Assembly: GCF_016522505.1 (NCBI RefSeq)
Contig: NZ_JAEHOH010000001.1
Location: 372,001-436,000, forward strand
Reading direction: 5' to 3'
Source: Leucobacter chromiisoli
Lineage (GTDB): Bacteria > Actinomycetota > Actinomycetes > Actinomycetales > Microbacteriaceae
DNA: 64,000 bases
A program made the translations under genes and the position numbers. This document shows positions 1 to 8,632 of the stretch, piece after piece (the first letter of the stretch is position 1; every line of letters begins with the position of its first letter). Under the pieces are notes generated by a model. It saw nothing but the letters and a program-made list of their open reading frames with translations, was not told where the DNA came from and searched no databases.

Positions 1-56
1 GGGAGAGCCCGGCAGCTCCAACTATAGGGCAGTTGTCTGATAAATAGAATGGGGGA

Positions 57-695
57 ATGGATCCGAGACAGCTGCGCACGCGCAACAAGCTTCGGCAGAC
101 CCTGCACCGCCTCGCCGCCGCGAAGCCGATCAGCCGGGTGACGGTCGCCGAGATCGCGAGAGACGCGGGCGTCACGCGAGATACCGTGTACCGGCACGGC
201 TCGGACCCCGTGCAGCTCCTCGCCGACTTCCTCGGAGAGGAGCTGCGCGCGCTCGGCGCCGGCGCGGAGCCACTGCCCGCGATCGCGCCCCCGGGCCGCA
301 CGGTCTTCGACGACGGTGAGCGGGAGCTGCTCGAGCACATCACCCGGCACGCCGCGATCTATCGCAACGCTCTCTGCCCGCGCCTCATCGGACCGGTGCG
401 CGACATCCTGATCGACCGCCTCTCGGAGGGGCTGCGCGCCCATCTCGATGCTCACCCGGAGATCGCCCCGGCCGCCGCGATCCCGCCCGAGACCGCCCCG
501 GCCGCGACCGCCCCGCCGCCCGGCGGGGGCTCCCTCGACGACGAGACCCGCACGCGGATGCTCGTCGCATACGCCGCCGCGGGCACCGTGGCCGCGATCG
601 AGGAGTGGCTGCGTGCGGGCGACCTCGACGCACCGGAGGCCGCCGCGTCCGCGGTCATCGCGGCGTCCCCGGAGTGGTGGCTCGGCCGACGATAG
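57..695 (+). CDS. TetR/AcrR-family transcriptional regulator
   Basis: A 212-residue protein with a TetR-type helix-turn-helix at about residues 28-50 (VTVAEIARDAGVTRDTVYR). The rest is the ligand/dimerisation region, with a Pro/Ala-rich stretch at about 150-180. The effector is not recognisable. A TAGAAT hexamer at 45-50 lies exactly 6 nt before the ATG, so the message is probably leaderless and no Shine-Dalgarno sequence is needed. The gene converges on the histidine kinase downstream. Any target gene upstream lies outside the window. Confidence 0.85.
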   Translation: MDPRQLRTRNKLRQTLHRLAAAKPISRVTVAEIARDAGVTRDTVYRHGSDPVQLLADFLGEELRALGAGAEPLPAIAPPGRTVFDDGERELLEHITRHAAIYRNALCPRLIGPVRDILIDRLSEGLRAHLDAHPEIAPAAAIPPETAPAATAPPPGGGSLDDETRTRMLVAYAAAGTVAAIEEWLRAGDLDAPEAAASAVIAASPEWWLGRR

Positions 696-720
696 GTCCC
701 GTCGCCCCGGCCGTCGGCGC

Positions 721-2199
721 TCAGCCCTGCTTGATCACGGGAACGGTGTCGGTGGGCGGCGGGGCGGAGGGCAGGTCGACGCGGAAGGTCGCGCCTCCGC
801 CCGGGGTCTCCCGCACGCTCACGCGGCCGCCGTGCGCATCGACGATCGACCGCACGATCGCGAGCCCGAGGCCCGAGCCGCCGGTCTCGCGGTTGCGCGA
901 GCTGTCGGCGCGCCAGAACCGGTCGAAGATCTTGGAGCGGATCTGCTCCGGCACGCCGTCACCGTGATCGACGATCTCGAAGCTCGACATCCCCGTGTCC
1001 GACGATGACGACACGACGATCTCGATGGGGCTGCCCTCGGGAGTGTGGCGCAGCGCGTTGCCGAACAGGTTCGTCATGAGCTGGCGCACCTTGTGCTCGT
1101 CGCCCGTCACGACGGGGGCGGCGGGGTCCTCCACAGCGGTCACCGCGCGGTCGGGCGCCTGCGCCCCGGCGTCCAGCGCCGCGTCGTGCGCGAGCTCGTT
1201 GAGGTTCAGGCTGGTCAGCTGCAGCGGGCGCCGCTCGTCGAGACGCGCGAGGGCCAGCAGATCCTCGACGAGCGAGGTCATGCGGATCGCCTCCTTCTCG
1301 ATGCGATCCATCGCCTGCCCCACCTGCTCCTCGTCCTGCAGCGCGCCCATGCGGTACAGCTCCGCGTATCCGCGCACCGACACGAGGGGTGTGCGGAGCT
1401 CGTGGCCGGCGTCTCCGACGAAGCGCCGCATCTTCTCGATGGTCGCCGCCTGATCGGCGAGGGATCCGTCGAGGCGGTCGAGCATCACGTTGAGCGATTC
1501 GCCGAGGTGCCCCACCTCGGTGTGCGGGCTCTCCACCATGATGCGCTTCGAGAAGTCGCCGCGCGAGATCTCGAGCGCCGTCTGCTCGACCTGGGCGAGC
1601 GGCAGGAACGTCGTGGTGACGAGGATCCGCGTGAGGGCGGCGCCGAGCAGGATCACGGCGATCCCGAACCCCGAGAAGATGACGATGTACTTCGCCATCA
1701 CCTGGTTGACGGCGGCCGTGGATGCGGCGATGAGCAGCGTGCCGCGCGGCTCGCCGTCGGCGCTGATGGGGGTGGTCACGAAGTGCCACTTCACGCCCTC
1801 GGGGCTCGAGAGCTGCCGCACCCCGTCCCCGTTCTCGACCACCCAGTCGAGCGACAGGGGCAGGACGGTGGGGGGTGAGACCCGCATCGTGCGCTCGTTG
1901 TCGTACAGCACCTCGCCGTCGGCGCTCAGCACGGCGACGTAGTACTGCGGGCCGGCGTTCAGCACGTCGGGCCGCGTGAGCGCTCCCGAGTCGGCCCCCG
2001 GCTGCAGCGCCAGGGTCGGGTCGTTGCGGAGCTGCTGCAGCTCGCGGTCGAGACCGTTCAGCAGCTGCGGCTGCAGCAGCGACAGCGTGCCCACGCCCGC
2101 GACGATCAGGCCGAGGAAGAGGATGAACACCGTCACCCCGGTGATCTTCGTGCGGAGCGCGACGTCCGCCCAGCGATCCGAGAGGGTGCGCTTCGCCAC
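721..2199 (-). CDS. Sensor histidine kinase of a two-component system
   Basis: A 492-residue membrane kinase. TM1 is at about 18-42, an extracytoplasmic domain at about 43-168, TM2 at about 169-190, then HAMP (to about 245) and HisKA with the phospho-acceptor His266 in GHELRTP. The HATPase_c domain follows, with an N-box (NLFGNALRH), a DHGDGV G1 box and GSGLGLAI. The GTG start lies 6 nt after the stop of the response regulator, so the two are co-transcribed and probably translationally coupled. The sensed signal is unknown. The protein resembles the OmpR-partner kinases of actinobacteria (MprB/TcrY-like), but no exact orthology is claimed. Confidence 0.93.
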   Translation of the reverse strand: MAKRTLSDRWADVALRTKITGVTVFILFLGLIVAGVGTLSLLQPQLLNGLDRELQQLRNDPTLALQPGADSGALTRPDVLNAGPQYYVAVLSADGEVLYDNERTMRVSPPTVLPLSLDWVVENGDGVRQLSSPEGVKWHFVTTPISADGEPRGTLLIAASTAAVNQVMAKYIVIFSGFGIAVILLGAALTRILVTTTFLPLAQVEQTALEISRGDFSKRIMVESPHTEVGHLGESLNVMLDRLDGSLADQAATIEKMRRFVGDAGHELRTPLVSVRGYAELYRMGALQDEEQVGQAMDRIEKEAIRMTSLVEDLLALARLDERRPLQLTSLNLNELAHDAALDAGAQAPDRAVTAVEDPAAPVVTGDEHKVRQLMTNLFGNALRHTPEGSPIEIVVSSSSDTGMSSFEIVDHGDGVPEQIRSKIFDRFWRADSSRNRETGGSGLGLAIVRSIVDAHGGRVSVRETPGGGATFRVDLPSAPPPTDTVPVIKQG

Positions 2200-2205
2200 C
2201 GGCGC

Positions 2206-2907
2206 CTACTTGGATTCGGTCTTCAGCATGTACCCGAAGCCGCGCTTGGTCTGGATCAGCGACTCGCTCGTGAGCGGGTCGAGCTTGCGGCGCAGGTACG
2301 AGATGTAGGACTCGACGATGCCCGCGTCGCCGTTGAAGTCGTACTCCCAGACGTGGTCGAGGATCTGCGCCTTCGAGAGCACCCGGTTCGCGTTCTGCAT
2401 GAGGTAGCGCAGCAGCTTGAACTCGGTGGGGGAGAGCTCGATGGGCGTGCCCTCCACCGACACCTCGTGGGTGTCCTGGTCCATCACGATCGGGCCGGCG
2501 GCGAGCACCGAGTCCTCGTCCTCCTGGATGGTGCGGCGCAGGATCGCCTTGATACGCGCGATGATCTCGTCGAGGCTGAACGGCTTCGTCACGTAGTCGT
2601 CGCCGCCCACCGTGAGGCCCGTCACCTTGTCCTCGGTGTCGTCCTTCGCGGTGAGGAAGAGGATGGGGGCGGTGTAGCCGGCGGAGCGCAGGCGCTTGGT
2701 CACGCTGAACCCGTTCATGTCGGGCAGCATCACGTCGAGGATGATGAGGTCCGGCTCCTCCTCGAGGACGGCGGAGATGGTCTGCGCGCCGTTCGATACA
2801 GCGCGCACGCCGAAGCCGGCGAAACGCAGGCTGGTGCTGAGCAGCTCGCGAATGCTGGGCTCGTCGTCGACGATCAGGATCCGGGGTCCCTTGTGCTGTG
2901 TGTTCAT
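2206..2907 (-). CDS. OmpR/PhoB-family response regulator
   Basis: A 233-residue regulator. The receiver domain has the acidic pair Asp14/Asp15, phospho-acceptor Asp58 (IILDVMLP) and Lys108 in VTKPF. A C-terminal winged helix starts at about residue 135 (SPTEFKLLRYL ... ESYISYLRRKLD ... TKRGFGYML). It is the cognate partner of the kinase immediately downstream. The ATG at 2907 gives a normal receiver N-terminus (MNTQHKGPRILIVDDE). The same frame stays open far upstream only because it lies opposite or across high-GC coding DNA. Confidence 0.93.
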   Translation of the reverse strand: MNTQHKGPRILIVDDEPSIRELLSTSLRFAGFGVRAVSNGAQTISAVLEEEPDLIILDVMLPDMNGFSVTKRLRSAGYTAPILFLTAKDDTEDKVTGLTVGGDDYVTKPFSLDEIIARIKAILRRTIQEDEDSVLAAGPIVMDQDTHEVSVEGTPIELSPTEFKLLRYLMQNANRVLSKAQILDHVWEYDFNGDAGIVESYISYLRRKLDPLTSESLIQTKRGFGYMLKTESK

Positions 2908-2954
2908 GCCTCCAGTCTCTGACCGTTTGCTATGAAGTGGCTGAAAATAACCGG

Positions 2955-4235
2955 CTATTCGGCGCTCCGCCCGAGCTCCTCCACGGTCATCTCGCCGACG
3001 CGCTGACCGGCGACGGGGGTGAGTCGGCTCAGCTGGGTGACGTGACGCGGCTCCAGCTCCTCGAGCGACGAGACGCCGAGCAGGGTCATGGTGCGCTCGA
3101 TCTCCGTGCGCAGGATCTGGATCGCGCGGTCCACACCCGTGCGGCCGCCCGCCATCAGGCCGTACAGGTACGCCCGGCCGATGAGGGCGAACTTCGCGCC
3201 GAGGGCGACCGAGGCCACGATGTCGGCGCCGTTCATGATGCCGGTGTCGATCATGACGGTGGCGTCGCGGCCGACCTCGCGCACGACCTGGGGCAGCAGA
3301 TGGAACGGCACCGGGGCGCGGTCGAGCTGACGGCCCCCGTGATTCGACAGCACGATGCCGTCGACCCCGCCGTCGATGAGCCTCACGGCGTCGGGCACGT
3401 TCTGCACGCCCTTCACGATGAGCTTGCCGGGCCACATCTCGCGGATGACCTCGAGGTCGTCGTAGGAGATCGTCGGATCCATCGCCGCGTTGAGCAGGTC
3501 GCCGACCGTGCCCCCGGTCGACGAGAGCGATGCGAACTCGAGCTTCGGGGTGGTGAGGAAGTCGAACCACCACCAGGGGCGCGGGATCGCGTTGAGCACC
3601 GTGTTGAGGCTCAGCTGCGGCGGGATGGAGAAGCCGTTGCGCTTGTCGCGGAGGCGGGCCCCGGCGACGGGGGTGTCGACGGTGAACATGAGGGTGTCGA
3701 AGCCCGCGGCGGCCGCGCGCTCGACGAGGCGGTAGGAGATGTCGCGATCCCGCATCACGTACAGCTGGAACCAGTTGCGGCCTGCGGGGTTCGCCGCCTT
3801 GACCGCTTCGATCGAGGTGGTGCCGAGCGTGGAGAGGGTGAAGGGGATGCCCGCGTCTCCCGCCGCGCCGGCGCCCGCGATCTCGCCCTCGGTCTGCATG
3901 AGCCGGGTGAAGCCCGTGGGGGCGATGCCGAAGGGCATCGAGGAGCGGCCGCCGAGGATCTCGACGCCGGTGTCGACGCGCTCGGCGGGCTTCAGGATGT
4001 CGGGGTGGAACTCGATGTCCTCGAACGCCTGGCGGGCGCGATGGAGGGAGAGCTCTCCCTCCGCGGCGCCGTCGGTGTAGTCGAAGGCCGCGGCCGGGGT
4101 GCGGCGCTTCGCGATGGCCCGCAGATCGTGGATCGTGAGCGCGGCCTCGAGGCGGCGGCGCCTCGCGTTGAGGTCGGGCTTCTTGAACTGCATGAGCTCG
4201 AGGAGTTCGGCGGGTTTCGGGAACTGGCGCTTCAT
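2955..4235 (-). CDS. lldD: FMN-dependent L-lactate dehydrogenase family protein
   Basis: A 426-residue alpha-hydroxyacid dehydrogenase (TIM barrel, FMN) that oxidises L-lactate or a close 2-hydroxyacid, passing electrons to quinone. Visible signatures are the N-terminal [14 protein letters not shown]-binding QLYV, barrel Lys275, the catalytic His299 and substrate-binding Arg302 in SNHGGRQLD, then [11 protein letters not shown] and GRAYLYGL, which resemble mycobacterial LldD2-type enzymes. The start at 4235 is preferred because an AAAGG element lies upstream. A 452-residue version from 4313 would run through the promoter and operator. The gene has its own promoter with a FadR-type operator and is next to a FadR-type GntR gene. 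Lactate monooxygenase or mandelate dehydrogenase activity cannot be excluded from sequence alone. Confidence 0.9.
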   Translation of the reverse strand: MKRQFPKPAELLELMQFKKPDLNARRRRLEAALTIHDLRAIAKRRTPAAAFDYTDGAAEGELSLHRARQAFEDIEFHPDILKPAERVDTGVEILGGRSSMPFGIAPTGFTRLMQTEGEIAGAGAAGDAGIPFTLSTLGTTSIEAVKAANPAGRNWFQLYVMRDRDISYRLVERAAAAGFDTLMFTVDTPVAGARLRDKRNGFSIPPQLSLNTVLNAIPRPWWWFDFLTTPKLEFASLSSTGGTVGDLLNAAMDPTISYDDLEVIREMWPGKLIVKGVQNVPDAVRLIDGGVDGIVLSNHGGRQLDRAPVPFHLLPQVVREVGRDATVMIDTGIMNGADIVASVALGAKFALIGRAYLYGLMAGGRTGVDRAIQILRTEIERTMTLLGVSSLEELEPRHVTQLSRLTPVAGQRVGEMTVEELGRSAE

Positions 4236-4266
4236 CGGGTTCTGCCTTTCGACGGGTGGCGCGGGG

Positions 4267-4313
4267 TGTGGTCTGACCACATGAATTGTAGGTGCAGGAT
4301 CCCGGTGCGTCAA
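4267..4313 (-). promoter_or_regulatory. lldD promoter with FadR/LldR-type operator
   Basis: On the minus strand, a -35 TTGACG (4313-4308) and a -10 TACAAT (4290-4285) are separated by 17 nt. Directly downstream, covering the expected start of transcription, is a perfect palindrome with arms TGTGGTC and GACCACA around one base (4267-4281). It contains TGGT-NNN-ACCA, matching the FadR-subfamily consensus TNGTNNNACNA. The adjacent GntR protein is the obvious candidate repressor. Confidence 0.8.
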
Positions 4314-4328
4314 CGCAGGACGCCCCGG

Positions 4329-5009
4329 CTACCCCGCCGTCTCGCGGTAGTAGCCCTCGATGTGCTCGCGCAGCAGCGCGGATGCCCCCGAGGGATCGTC
4401 GCTGCGCAGGCGCTCGGCGATGGCGCGGTGCTCGCCGCGCAGGCGGGCCGCCGTCCGGTGCCAGTCGGGCAGCGACTCCGCGCCGGCGAGCGTGTGCTCG
4501 GCGATCGAGGCGCGCAGCGCCTCCATGAGCGTGCTGATGAGCGGGTTGCCGGCGGACCGCGCGAGGAGCGCGTGGAACTCCGCGTCGAGTCGCAGGAAGT
4601 CGGCCACCGGAAGGCCGGGGGCGTCCATGAGGTCGAGCAGTCGGTCGACGGCCGGCCAGTCCCCCGAGGCGTGCTCGGCGTGCTCCGCCGCCCAGGTCTC
4701 GAGCAGCAGCCGCGCTTCGTACACGTGCGCGTGCTCGACGTGGCTCGTCGCCAGCTGCAGGTTGAGGGCGAGGGTGAGCGCCTGCTCGGGCGCCGCCGTG
4801 ATGACGGTGCCCGAGGTCGGGCCGGATCCGGTTCCCGTGCGGATGGTGCCGAGCGCCTCGAGCACGCGCAGCGCCTCCCGGATCGACGCGCGCGACACCC
4901 CGAGGGTCTCCGCGAGCGCCCGCTCCCCGGGCAGATGGTCGCCGATGCGCAGGCGGCCGCTGCGGAGCCCCTCGGTGACCCAGTCCATCACCGTCTCGTG
5001 CGCTTTCAT
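4329..5009 (-). CDS. GntR-family (FadR subfamily) regulator
   Basis: A 226-residue regulator with an N-terminal winged helix (GDHLPGERALAETLGVSRASIREALRVLEALG, about 22-55) and an all-helical FCD ligand domain from about residue 85. It lies 9 nt after the FGGY kinase stop, so it is probably the last gene of the importer operon, and it precedes lldD by 93 nt. FCD regulators usually sense small carboxylates. Together with the matching operator at the lldD promoter, this makes an LldR-like role the best inference. It could also control the kinase/importer genes. Confidence 0.88.
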   Translation of the reverse strand: MKAHETVMDWVTEGLRSGRLRIGDHLPGERALAETLGVSRASIREALRVLEALGTIRTGTGSGPTSGTVITAAPEQALTLALNLQLATSHVEHAHVYEARLLLETWAAEHAEHASGDWPAVDRLLDLMDAPGLPVADFLRLDAEFHALLARSAGNPLISTLMEALRASIAEHTLAGAESLPDWHRTAARLRGEHRAIAERLRSDDPSGASALLREHIEGYYRETAG

Positions 5010-5018
5010 CGCTCCCGA

Positions 5019-6455
5019 TTATCGCAGCGTTCGGCGGGTCTCGTTCAGCCTCGCGACCTCGGCGTACCGCTCGGCGCGTCTCGCATAGGCGGCCGTCCGC
5101 TCGGGATCCGGGAGGAAGCTCGACTCGATCGTCTGCCCCAGGGAGCGCACAGTGCCGGGCGAGTCGATCGCGCCGATGGCCATGCCGGCGAGCACGGCCG
5201 CGCCCTGAGCGGCTCCGTGGCCGCTCGCGGGCCGGTCGACCCGGATCCCGAGCACGTCGGCCTTGATCTGCATCCACGCCCGCGAGGATGCCCCGCCGCC
5301 GGTCGAGAGCATGCGGTCGATCGGGAACCCCGCCGCTGTGACGGTCGCGATGTCGCGTGCGAGCGCCTGGGCGTTGCCCTCCATCGCCGCGAGCATGATC
5401 TCGGCCCCGTCGGTCGAGAGATCGATGCCGTCGATCACCCCGCGCGAGCGCATGTTCCAGGTGGGAGTGCGCTCGCCCGCGAGGCTGGTCACCATCGTCA
5501 GGCGGCTCGGCCGCTCCCTGGAGAGCAGCAGGTCGTCGTCGCGGAGTTCGATGCTCGAGTCGAGCCCGTTCACCCAGTCGACCGTCGCGCCCGCGGTGAC
5601 CTGGGCGGTGATGAGCAGGTCGACGTCGGGCACGCAGTGCCGCGTGTGGATGAAGCCGGGCACGTGCGTGCCGCGGGGGACGGGCAGGATCGTGACGCTC
5701 GAGAACCCGGTCATGTCTACGAGGGGATCGCCGACCTCGAGCACACCGGCCTCGAGCGCCGAGCCGATGGAGTCGATGCCGCCGGCGACGACCGGCGCGC
5801 CGCGCGTGATGCCGGTCGCATCCGCGGCTTCCGCAGTGACGGCGCCCACGACATCCGTGGCGGCGGCGATGCGGGGGAGGCGGCGCAGCGAGGGCTCGGC
5901 ATCGAGGAGCGCGTCGTCGAACGAGTCCGTCTCGTCGTCGAAGCCCTGCATGAGCGCCGCGGTCGTGTCGTCCAGCACGCTCACGCCGCAGAGCCGGCGC
6001 ACGATGAAGCCGTTGGCGGCGAGCACGTGCTCGGCGCTGTCGAGCGCCGCGGGCCGGTTCGCCGCGAGCCAGGGCAGCTTCGCGGTGCCGAAGAAGGGGT
6101 CGGCTCCGTTCCTGGAGCCGGGCACGAGCTCCCCGATGCGCCTCGCCTCGGCGTCCGCTCTGCGGTCGAGCCAGGTGAGGGCCGGAGAGGTCGGGATCCC
6201 GCCCGCGTCCACGGGCACGAGCGTGGGCGCCTGCGAGGTCACGGACACGGCGACGACCGTGTGCGAACCGAGCACGCGCGCCGTCGCCGTGCGCACCGCC
6301 TCCCACCAGGCCTCGGCGTTCTGCTCGGCGGCGGCTCCGTTCGTCGACGTCGGGTAGCGCACCGAGGCGTCCGCCACGAGGCGCCCGCTGCGGTCCGTGG
6401 CGACGACCTTGACGGAGCTCGTGCCGACGTCGATGCCGAGAAGGATCCCCGCCAC
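5019..6455 (-). CDS. FGGY-family carbohydrate kinase
   Basis: A 478-residue sugar kinase of the xylulokinase/glycerol kinase superfamily: phosphate-binding GIDVGTSSVKVVATD at the N-terminus, a second ATPase motif (GIDSIGSALEAG), AGERTPTWN in the middle and an adenosine-site STGGGASSRAWMQIKADVLG near the C-terminus. It phosphorylates a sugar, polyol or similar compound, but the substrate cannot be read from the sequence. It starts 3 nt downstream of the hydroxyacid dehydrogenase stop codon. Its place between that enzyme and the importer suggests that the imported molecule, or its oxidation product, is the substrate. Confidence 0.88.
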   Translation of the reverse strand: MAGILLGIDVGTSSVKVVATDRSGRLVADASVRYPTSTNGAAAEQNAEAWWEAVRTATARVLGSHTVVAVSVTSQAPTLVPVDAGGIPTSPALTWLDRRADAEARRIGELVPGSRNGADPFFGTAKLPWLAANRPAALDSAEHVLAANGFIVRRLCGVSVLDDTTAALMQGFDDETDSFDDALLDAEPSLRRLPRIAAATDVVGAVTAEAADATGITRGAPVVAGGIDSIGSALEAGVLEVGDPLVDMTGFSSVTILPVPRGTHVPGFIHTRHCVPDVDLLITAQVTAGATVDWVNGLDSSIELRDDDLLLSRERPSRLTMVTSLAGERTPTWNMRSRGVIDGIDLSTDGAEIMLAAMEGNAQALARDIATVTAAGFPIDRMLSTGGGASSRAWMQIKADVLGIRVDRPASGHGAAQGAAVLAGMAIGAIDSPGTVRSLGQTIESSFLPDPERTAAYARRAERYAEVARLNETRRTLR

Positions 6456-6458
6456 GCG

Positions 6459-7526
6459 TCAGCTCCTCGGGGTGGCCGCGGGCTTCGCGGGCTCGACGAG
6501 CGGGTGGAGCAGCGGCTCCCCGGCCAGGTACCGGCGCACCTCCTCGGCGACCCCGTCGGCGGCGCGCATCGCGGTCTCGCGGCTCGCACCGGCGATGTGC
6601 GGGGTGAGCACGATGTCGCGGCCCTCCGAGGCGAGCTCGAAGATCCGATGGGTGAAGTCCACCGGCTCGTCGGGGTAGACGTCGAAGGCGGCGCCGGCGA
6701 GCCTGCCGCTCTCGATCGCGGAGGCGACGGCGTCGTAGTCGACGAGTCCGCCTCGGGCGGCGTTGACGAGCCTCGAGCCGGGGCGCATGAGAGCCAGACG
6801 CTCCGCGTTCACCATGCGAACCGTGTCGGGCGTGAGGCGTGCGTGCACGGAGAGGAGGTCGGCCTGCTGGAACACCTCGTCGATGCTATCGGCTCGACGG
6901 GCGACGCCGTCGAGCGCGCCGTCCGGCAGGTAGGGGTCGAACACGACGACCTCGGCACCCATGGCGGCGAAGACCTCGGCGACGTGCGAGCCGACCGCGC
7001 CCGCCCCGAGCAACCCGATCGTGCAGCCCGAGACCTCACCGCCGACGGCGTCGAAGCGGTAGAAGTCGCCGCGCCACTCGTGGTCGAGCAGCGTGTCGTG
7101 GGAGAGCGGGATCCGCCGCAGCAGCGCGAGGGCGAGGCCGATCGTCATCTCCGCGGTCGCGATGCCGTTGCGGCCGGGCACATTGGCTACCGCGACGCCG
7201 TGGGCCCGGGCGGCCTCGAGATTGATGTTCGTGGGGCCGCCGCGAGAGACGGCGATGAGCCGCAGCTCGGGAGACGCGGCGATGACGCGTTCGGTCATCG
7301 GGGCGAGCTGGGTCACGATGGCCGTCGCACCGGTCAGCGCCTCGATGAGCTCGTCCTCCGAGCCCGAGGCCTCGTCGACCTCGGCGACGCGTCCGAAGGG
7401 CTCGTCCGGCCAGGGGAACTCGATCTCGGGGATCTCGACGGCGTCGTCGCCGAGGGCGTTCTCGAGCGAGGCGCGCAGATGGGAAGCCCGGATGAAGAGG
7501 TCTCCCGCGGCCAGAATTCGTGTCAT
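6459..7526 (-). CDS. NAD-dependent D-2-hydroxyacid dehydrogenase
   Basis: About 355 residues, SerA-like fold. The Rossmann motif is GLLGAGAVGSHVA, with an acidic residue after the next strand (VFDPYL) that favours NAD. The catalytic triad is visible as Arg in NAARGGLVD, Glu in YPDEPVDF and His in TPHIAGAS. It interconverts a 2-hydroxyacid and a 2-oxoacid. The start at 7526 is chosen because GAGG lies 9 nt upstream; an ATG at 7535 adds three residues. It is embedded in a sugar importer/kinase operon, not near serine genes, so a catabolic role is likely. Confidence 0.88.
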   Translation of the reverse strand: MTRILAAGDLFIRASHLRASLENALGDDAVEIPEIEFPWPDEPFGRVAEVDEASGSEDELIEALTGATAIVTQLAPMTERVIAASPELRLIAVSRGGPTNINLEAARAHGVAVANVPGRNGIATAEMTIGLALALLRRIPLSHDTLLDHEWRGDFYRFDAVGGEVSGCTIGLLGAGAVGSHVAEVFAAMGAEVVVFDPYLPDGALDGVARRADSIDEVFQQADLLSVHARLTPDTVRMVNAERLALMRPGSRLVNAARGGLVDYDAVASAIESGRLAGAAFDVYPDEPVDFTHRIFELASEGRDIVLTPHIAGASRETAMRAADGVAEEVRRYLAGEPLLHPLVEPAKPAATPRS

Positions 7527-7616
7527 CGTGTGCATCCTCGTTTCCCTGTGGATCGTGCGTGGTGCGCCGCCGCGCGGAGGGGTGGGGCCGTGCGGCGGCC
7601 CCACCCCGGGCTCGCC

Positions 7617-8588
7617 CTAGTCGGCGAAGTGCTCGTCGAAGTACTCCTGAGCGTTGCTCTCGTCGATCACGGTGATCGGCATGTACTGGTCCTTCTCGAC
7701 CTCTTCGTCGTTCAGCAGGTCCGACGTGATATCGATCAGCGTGCGGCCGTGGGCCTTGCCGCCGCCGAGGCTCACGGAGGACTTCTGCGGATCGCCGTTG
7801 ATGATGTTCTGGATCTCGATCTCGGTCGCGTCGATGCCGAACAGGCCGAAGGAGTCGTAATCGGTGATGCCGCTGGCCTTCACGCCCTCGTTGCCGCCCT
7901 GCGCCCCGCCGCCGCCGATGGTGGCGATCATCTTCATGTCGGGGTTCGCCTGCAGGAAGTTCTCGGCGTTCTTCACCCCGTCCTCGGCCGTGAGCGCGGA
8001 GTTCGTGGCCACCAGTTCGGCGTTGGGGGCGAGTTCCTCCACTGCGTCCTTGATGCCGTTCGCCCGATCGATGATCTCGGGGAACTCGGGGAGGTCCATG
8101 AGGCCCCACTCGACGACCTCCTCGTCGCCGTAGTTCTCGGTGATCCAGTTCGCGGCGGCTTCGCCGTTGGCGTATCCCGTGTTGTAGGCGTCGACGAGGT
8201 ACTGCGCGTCGTAGTTCTCGAGCACCTGGGTGTAGCCGACGACCTTGATCCCGGCCTCCTGGGCCTTCTTCGTCACGTCGACGAGCGCCTGAGACTCGAC
8301 GGCGCAGATGATGATCGCGTCGACGTCCTGCTGGATGAAGTTCTCGATCTGGGTGACCTGATCGGCGGACTTGCCCTTCGCATCGACGTAGTTGACGGCG
8401 ATGCCCTCCTCGGCGCCGTAGCTCTGCGCCTCCTGCACCAGCTCCGACCACACGGGGTTCGACAGGTCGGAGAAGGTCACGCCGACGGTGAATTCGGCAT
8501 CGGGGACGTCCGCGCTGCTGTTCGAGCTGCACGCGGCGAGCCCGAACACGAGCGCCCCTGCGGCGACCAGTGCGCTGATCTTCTTCAT
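7617..8588 (-). CDS. Sugar ABC transporter substrate-binding lipoprotein
   Basis: A 323-residue type I periplasmic-binding protein (RbsB/peripla_BP_4 family). The signal peptide ends in a lipobox LAAC, with lipidated Cys20, so the protein is anchored outside the membrane. The body shows typical features: VDAIIICAVESQALVDVTKKAQEAGIKVVGY, and later LFGIDATE. It delivers the ligand to the permease and ATPase encoded upstream in the operon. The ligand is unknown; ribose-like sugars, polyols or AI-2-like furanosides are the usual range for this family. Confidence 0.9.
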   Translation of the reverse strand: MKKISALVAAGALVFGLAACSSNSSADVPDAEFTVGVTFSDLSNPVWSELVQEAQSYGAEEGIAVNYVDAKGKSADQVTQIENFIQQDVDAIIICAVESQALVDVTKKAQEAGIKVVGYTQVLENYDAQYLVDAYNTGYANGEAAANWITENYGDEEVVEWGLMDLPEFPEIIDRANGIKDAVEELAPNAELVATNSALTAEDGVKNAENFLQANPDMKMIATIGGGGAQGGNEGVKASGITDYDSFGLFGIDATEIEIQNIINGDPQKSSVSLGGGKAHGRTLIDITSDLLNDEEVEKDQYMPITVIDESNAQEYFDEHFAD

Positions 8589-8632
8589 GGTGTGTTCCTT
8601 TCGATTGACTGACTGGATGACGTCTTCGTCGC

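Noticed and set aside
2206-6306. A very long minus-strand open frame that seems to fuse a large Arg-rich protein to the response regulator
   Set aside because: Only the last 233 residues look like protein. The rest is an Arg/Pro/Gly-rich out-of-frame reading of the lactate dehydrogenase, GntR and kinase genes, and would swallow the lldD promoter.
7526-7604. N-terminal extension of the hydroxyacid dehydrogenase
   Set aside because: The extra residues are Pro/Gly/Arg-rich without family match, while a GAGG element supports the shorter start.
2898-8612. A 1904-codon plus-strand open frame
   Set aside because: It is wholly antisense to six well-supported minus-strand genes and has the His/Arg/Gly/Val-rich composition of a high-GC shadow frame.
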